Shown piece after piece: positions 56,658 through 64,000 of a stretch of 64,000 bases of DNA (positions are counted from its first letter, which is position 1; each line of letters begins with the position of its first letter). The DNA comes from Eleginops maclovinus (taxonomy: Eukaryota; Chordata; Actinopteri; Perciformes; Eleginopidae), in the NCBI RefSeq assembly GCF_036324505.1, contig NC_086368.1:10109421-10173420 (forward strand). The letters run 5' to 3'. Made by a program: the position numbers and the translations under genes. Under the pieces are notes generated by a model, which made no database searches, had not been told where the DNA came from, and saw only the letters and a program-made list of their open reading frames with translations.

Positions 56658-57134
56658 TTAATCCACATGAATCCCAATACGTGTGAGTATATGAAATATT
56701 TTAAAATAAATACAAATGTATTTATAATAAACTTGTTATGCATTAACCTATCACTTTGTATATCACCATTAAAACATGTTTTAAAACGTTTAAGAAACCC
56801 CACACAGCAGAGTAAACACTGAGAAATTATGACTATTTGATCATTTCAGTAACAGTAACGTTCATATTTCTCCTTTTGATTAATACATTGTTGAACGTTC
56901 AACACAAAGCACTAAAGCAAGTTATGGCATAAGTTTTAAACTGCTTAATAAGCACCGTAACCTTCATGAAAGGCATTTCTCGGTTACGATCGGCTGTTTC
57001 CGTAAAGGCCGAATGTTGTGTCACGACAAACGTTGCGGCCGCAATGCATTGTGGGACAGACTTTTCTCCTTTCCTATCGTAAAGGAAGGTCCAGTGTTCC
57101 CTAAGCTAAAGGAGGTTATAAAGGATGTTTCAAA

Positions 57135-57601
57135 TAGGGTGACCAAACGTCCTCTTTTGCCCGGACATGTCCTCTTTTTACGTCCTGTCCGGAGCGTCCG
57201 GGGGGGTTTTATAAATTCATGAAAACGCCCGGTTTTCACTGTTGGGACCATTAAAAATTGACTGGCGCTTCCCCCCACCCCCCAACAATCGCAAGCATAG
57301 GCGCCGATTTATGTTTCTGCCGGTGGGTGCTCTAAAAAGTTTAAAGCCCGACCCTCGACAATCTCCGTGTGTGCGGTTAAATCTCCGTGGGTGCTCGGCA
57401 ATCTCCGTGGGTGCTCGGGCCCCGAAGCACCCACGGTATCGGCGCCTATGATCGCAAGCGGGGGGTTTTATAAATTCATGAAAACGCCCGGTTTTCACTG
57501 TTGGGACCATTAAGCGTGTACTTAAATTGACTGGCGCTTCCCCCCACCCCCCAACAATCGCAAGTGTCCTCTTTTTCGCCACCTCAAATCTGGTCACCCT
57601 A
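57135..57601. mobile_element. hAT-type MITE (TAGGGTGACC ends), copy 2
   Basis: TSD GTTTCAAA at 57127-57134 and 57602-57609. It carries a partial tandem duplication of about 95 bp (57209-57295 resembles 57463-57563) and a second MITE (57296-57450). Confidence 0.88.
57296..57450. mobile_element. 155-bp MITE nested in the hAT MITE
   Basis: Ends CATAGGCGCCGAT and ATCGGCGCCTATG, flanked by the 8-bp duplication ATCGCAAG (57288-57295 and 57451-57458). It contains three CTCCGTG(G/T)GTG units and a facing GCACCCACGG, so it can fold extensively. Confidence 0.85.
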
Positions 57602-57609
57602 GTTTCAAA

Positions 57610-58022
57610 GCTCCTTTCCTATCATCTAGAGAATTCGAACAGCTCAAATTCAAAAACGGTGGATATTGCTGTCACACACTTTTGTAGACTCCAAAACTGC
57701 CAAAGTTGTCCTGATAATCACATACATTATATATATTCAATTAATAAAGACTGTTTTGGTAATGTAAAAATAAACTCTATTGGTCTAATGATTAATATTT
57801 AATTTTATCAACTTATTTAAAATGGCACATTCATAGAATCGCTGTCACAATTACAATACATGGAAGTGGAAGTGTATAATTTCATTTAAAAATACATTTT
57901 TTAATTAAATTAATCAAATGTATATGTTCATTAACATTACATACAATGACTAGGACATATAAATCTAAGAAATAGTTAAATATTATTAATAATATCAAAT
58001 AAATATCTGTCACCCAAAATTA
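57610..58022. other. AT-rich flank
   Basis: I see no gene or repeat structure before the first GTCATTGGTGTTA copy. Confidence 0.4.
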
Positions 58023-58437
58023 TGTCATTGGTGTTATCGCTACACAAAACACTTTATTTTGAAATTTGCATGTCACTTCTTTGGACTTCCTTCGGGTCAA
58101 GAGGTAATTTCCTGTGGTCAAGTGGTCAAGCACATGAGGTAAGTCAGATGTCTTGCTTCATTTTTTAAAAAATGTCATGATTTCTTCTAGATTTGTGTAT
58201 GAAGCTGTGAAGCCCGTCATTGGTGTTACTCAGTTTATAGCCATGGGGTTGAGAAAAATTAAAATAAAACTTGAATACATCAAATAAATTTAAGTTTTTG
58301 ATAACACTGAAAGCATGTGGTCTCACACACAGCAGCCATTTTGTTTTAATTGTAGTTTTTCCCCCAAACTGTCATTGGTGTTACTGTCATTGGTGTTACT
58401 ATTCCTGGCTAAACTGGTAACACCAATGACATTCCTG

Positions 58438-58445
58438 TATAAAAG
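58438..58445 (+). promoter_or_regulatory. TATA box of the 262-codon gene
   Basis: TATAAAAG, 8 bp after the inverted pair of GTCATTGGTGTTAC motifs and about 130 bp before the ATG. It predicts transcription start near 58468-58478. Confidence 0.55.
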
Positions 58446-58573
58446 GTCCAACAAAAACATCAAGTGGAGAAAAAAACTTTACCAAAACAGTTTAATTATT
58501 TTATAGTTATTTGTATTGTATAGTTATTGTATAGTTATTTTGTTTTGCTATTGTACTTTTCAATATTTCAGGT

Positions 58574-59362
58574 ATGGCCAAATTGAGTGCTGCTGAAAAG
58601 CAGAAACTATACAGGCAGCGGAGAGATACAGACCCTGTACGTAGGGCAGAGTACTTGAAGAAACGGCGTGAGGGTTATGTCAGTGATATCGTCAACAAAA
58701 AAAGGAAGAATGTAGGAGAGTTAAGTGAAAGAGAGAGGAGAGCTCAGCGAAAGGCATGGCGTGTGTACCAAGCCAGATGCAGGCAGCGAATGAGGGTAGT
58801 CCAGGCAGTCTTGACCCCAACCCAAGAAGATGTGGAGGAGAGGGCAAAGAGAATGCAGCAGGTTCCTCTTTCAGCAATTAAGGGGACAATGAAGATCCAC
58901 CAGGTTTTGAGTTTGACCCCTGGAAACATGAAATACAGGGATGTAAGTTGCTTCTGCCAGGCAGGCGAGAATGTGTGGGACTGCCCATGTTTCAGTCTGC
59001 AAGATATCGCAATTGGATATGTTCCACCCACACAGAAAGCCCAGTCAGAGCTACAATCACACAGGCCAAATGTGATTGAGAGCCATCACTGCGGGCAGTG
59101 GTGCATTGTAAATTATGATGGGCAGCCATATCCTGGCATTATCCTGATGGTGGAGAACCATAATATCCAGATCAAATGCATGCACAGGTCAGGCAGGTAT
59201 GACCTGAATAAGTTCTACTGGCCATCTCCAATTGAGGATGTGAACTGGTACGAAGATCATCAAATAATGTGCCTCATGCCAGAGCCAGTCGCTGCCAACA
59301 AGAGGTACATTGAGTTGGATGAAAAGATTTGGGCGTTCATCAAGGAAGAGCTGGGATGTTGA
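58574..59362 (+). CDS. Unrecognised basic and Cys/His-rich 262-residue protein
   Basis: No function is assigned. Residues 1-90 are strongly basic and probably helical (KLYRQRRDTDPVRRAEYLKKRR, SERERRAQRKAWRVYQARCRQR), suited to DNA or RNA binding. Residues 126-139 hold CFC...CPC (Cys 126, 128, 137, 139) and 171-177 hold HHCGQWC, a possible metal site. The C-terminal part (YDGQPYPGII, KFYWPSPIEDVNWY) is like a small beta barrel. The bases before ATG (CAATATTTCAG|GT) look like a splice acceptor, so a leader exon is possible. From memory, similar N- and C-termini occur in longer multi-copy teleost proteins, so this may be an internally shortened member; unverified. A transposon-encoded or domesticated protein are both open. 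Confidence 0.65.
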   Translation: MAKLSAAEKQKLYRQRRDTDPVRRAEYLKKRREGYVSDIVNKKRKNVGELSERERRAQRKAWRVYQARCRQRMRVVQAVLTPTQEDVEERAKRMQQVPLSAIKGTMKIHQVLSLTPGNMKYRDVSCFCQAGENVWDCPCFSLQDIAIGYVPPTQKAQSELQSHRPNVIESHHCGQWCIVNYDGQPYPGIILMVENHNIQIKCMHRSGRYDLNKFYWPSPIEDVNWYEDHQIMCLMPEPVAANKRYIELDEKIWAFIKEELGC

Positions 59363-59389
59363 AGTGAGGAATGGAGAAAAGAGTTTATC

Positions 59390-59695
59390 AAGTTCAGGAA
59401 ATGAGTTTATGATATGCAAATGAGTTCATGAAATGAGTTTAGGAAATGAAAATGAGCGTTATGAAATGAGTTTATGAAATGAACGTGTGTTTATGAAATG
59501 ATTTTAAATGAGTTTATGAAATGAACGTGTGTTTATGAAATGATTTTAAATGAGTTTATGAATTATTTTTTTTTTTATGAAAATGAGTTTATGAAATGAT
59601 TGTAAGAAATGAAAATGAAATAAGTTTCTGAAATGAAATGAGTTTATGAAATGACTTTATAAATTAGTTTATGAAATAAAAATGAGTTTATTTCC
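59390..59695. repeat. Degenerate ATGAGTTTATGAA minisatellite
   Basis: About 300 bp of imperfect ATGAGTTTATGAAATGA units directly after the stop codon; two almost identical 47-bp units lie at about 59475-59565. Confidence 0.85.
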
Positions 59696-60120
59696 AAAAA
59701 AGTAGTCATTGTTATTTGATGTTATTGCATGTCATTGGTGTTATGGCACGTCACTGGTGTTACTTAATGTTTTTTTCAGTGATCGCCTGGTACACATGGA
59801 TTATTGTTATTGATCACCAACATTTTCTTTTTCATCATTTATTTATTCATGAGGTGGTATGTTTAAGTATCCAAAAACTTATATGCATATTCTTCAACTG
59901 ATTTTTGTTTTATAACGAAAACATTGAAGGCGCAAGTGAAATGGATGTCCATAATGCTGATTCTGCACTTTTTTAAATTAAGTTTCATAGGTTAAATCAA
60001 ATAATTTTTTTTGTTTTATTGTTCCAAGTGTTTTCTTTTAATGGAATATTCAAGTTTTAGGGAAAAAATATTTTTTACAAATATGCAGTATTGTTTGCAT
60101 TGTAGGTAACACCAATGACA

Positions 60121-61392
60121 AAAAAAACAACATGAATTATTTATTGAAATTTTAAAAAATAATAAAAATGAATTAAGCTGGACCTGGTTTGGATTAGTCA
60201 AGTTTAGATGTTATATATTGATATTAAAGAAGTTTCAAGTGTATTAGAAGGAATAATTTTCATCAGAAATATTTTTCCCAAATTCAACCTTTCCTGGAGA
60301 ATGACCTGCTATCTCCAGTTGGATACAGAAAGCGACAAACCTCACATTGAGTGTCAACACTGGGTGTATCATAGAAGTTATTTTGCACCCCTATAAATAT
60401 ATATATAAATAAACAATCGTTTCCCTCCAGTCAAATAAATCAATGAACACAGTTTGAGTGTATTTAAAATGTTAATGTTGATATATGGTATGTACAAAAA
60501 GGACAAACACAAAATATGGTAACAGTCATAGTTCACAAGCTGAGTCACAGTAATAATGCTTTTATCTGGCATTTTTTTCTTTTCAGAATTAAATGTCTTT
60601 CTGCTTTGTTAAGGCATAAACCAAAAAAACACATTTGAAGTTTCTGGTATCCATATGAAAAATGTCTTAACTGAAGTTATGTGGACAGATACATATATAA
60701 TATGCATGAATGCATCTCAAGTTATTGCAGGTCACACTACTTCACAACTTTAGGGCTAAGATCAAGTATTTAACAGGACATGTTATGGATTGGAAAGCCA
60801 TATGGTCCCATGTCAGTAGGAAGGTTCATGATCAGTGAGATTAAAACACTTACAACACTTCTTGCTGGAAATGTGTGTTAATTATAAAGATCCCTTTGCA
60901 TTAAAATGGGCTCCATGAGTCCCCAGTGTATAGCCTTTGCAACATGAGACAGCAGTGGAAAAGGAAAACATAAAGTACTGCAAGCTGCTGCATTCAGGAA
61001 TTCAAAAATAAAACTAGCATACACATAAAGTACACAAAAAATATGCAAAGTGATAGAAAGCATGGAAGAAAATACAAAAATAGGATGTGTATTTGATGGA
61101 GTGAGCTCCCCTCCCTCACAGAGGGAAACAGGACTGTCTCGGAGACAGAAAGAATAACACTGCAACTCTGCATCCCCCAGCCCGGTAAGGCTAAAAGCTT
61201 TAAGTGCAAACATTGGCTATAGCCTCCTGAAAAAGTCACAAAAGTGTTTAAGTGCAACACAGCAGAAGATGAATCATAGGTCTTCATAAATCTCCCCATC
61301 TGCAGGAGAGACTCCGCTGTAAACTGATGGTATGTAGCTGCCAGTGGTTCCACCATCTACGCTCAGAAGGTCCTACGCTCAAGTTGATATGC
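60121..61392 (-). other. Flank and likely slc25a22 3' UTR
   Basis: At least the right part is expected to be the carrier's 3' UTR (minus strand). I do not see a clear AATAAA on that strand close to the stop codon. No other gene is recognised. Confidence 0.35.

Positions 61393-64000
<2,608 letters not shown>

Larger units (their letters stand above)
58023..60120 (+). repeat. Array of GTCATTGGTGTTAC motifs around an unrecognised gene
   Basis: Exact 14-mers at 58216-58229, 58371-58384, 58386-58399 (all +), 58417-58430 and 60106-60119 (both -). One-mismatch copies at 58024-58037, 59731-59744 and 59750-59763 (+). None lies inside the 58574-59362 frame. The outermost copies (58024 and 60106) face each other, so TGTCATTGGTGTTA could be a short terminal inverted repeat of a 2.1-kb element; I see no convincing target duplication. 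The alternative is a set of binding sites. Confidence 0.75.

Noticed and set aside
57013..57222. 69-codon frame near 57013
   Set aside because: It crosses the border of the hAT MITE and has no family features.
58024..58430. CRISPR-like array of spaced repeats
   Set aside because: Spacing is irregular, copies occur in both orientations and the DNA is vertebrate.

Overview
The window is vertebrate genomic DNA, almost certainly from a ray-finned (teleost) fish. It holds intron-containing vertebrate genes with canonical GT-AG junctions: ngf (coding exon 14934-15521, +), a tetraspanin best read as tspan2 (eight coding exons, 37510-47672, +) and the 3' part of a mitochondrial glutamate carrier, slc25a22-like (six exons, 61393-62833, -, continuing past the right edge). 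ngf next to tspan2 is the arrangement found in mammals. The families of mobile DNA present (Tc1, BEL/Pao, Ty3/gypsy, hAT, ISL2EU, IS3EU, piggyBac) are those common in teleosts. Nothing in the window fixes the species.

Most of the DNA is nested transposons, and insertion order can be read from target-site duplications (TSDs). Positions 1-12105 are an IS3EU-like element with about 1.1 kb inverted arms (X1). It is split by a minus-strand BEL/Pao element (479-10334, TSD GTAGC), which is itself split by a second, plus-strand BEL/Pao element (2997-8047, TSD ATGGG). Positions 12106-19932 carry ngf, a small hAT-type MITE and a TCTA microsatellite. Positions 19933-37006 are a Ty3/gypsy element (Y) that has received a Tc1 element (20161-28073), which contains a Gmr1-like gypsy element with integrase ahead of reverse transcriptase (20369-26714), and a hAT element with a long open transposase (31588-36497, TSD CATCGCTC).

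Positions 37007-48550 are the tspan2 gene. A second Tc1 copy (44104-45706) ends 22 bp before the exon 3 splice acceptor, and a hAT-type MITE lies in intron 6. Positions 49434-55759 are a second IS3EU-like element (X2, TSD CACTTA) holding a short deletion derivative of Y and an internally deleted ISL2EU element. Positions 56008-57601 contain a piggyBac-type MITE and a hAT-type MITE with another MITE inside it. Positions 58023-60120 hold an unrecognised 262-residue gene surrounded by eight copies of the 14-mer GTCATTGGTGTTAC; I consider this the best candidate for something undescribed. From 61393 onward is slc25a22.

The window carries its own controls. X2 shows the uninterrupted site of the BEL insertion in X1; the short Y derivative shows the empty sites of the Tc1 and hAT insertions in Y; the second Tc1 shows the empty site of the Gmr1-like insertion. 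LTR pairs differ at only a handful of positions by eye, so much of the nest looks young. All assignments are by reading and recall of families; no search was run.
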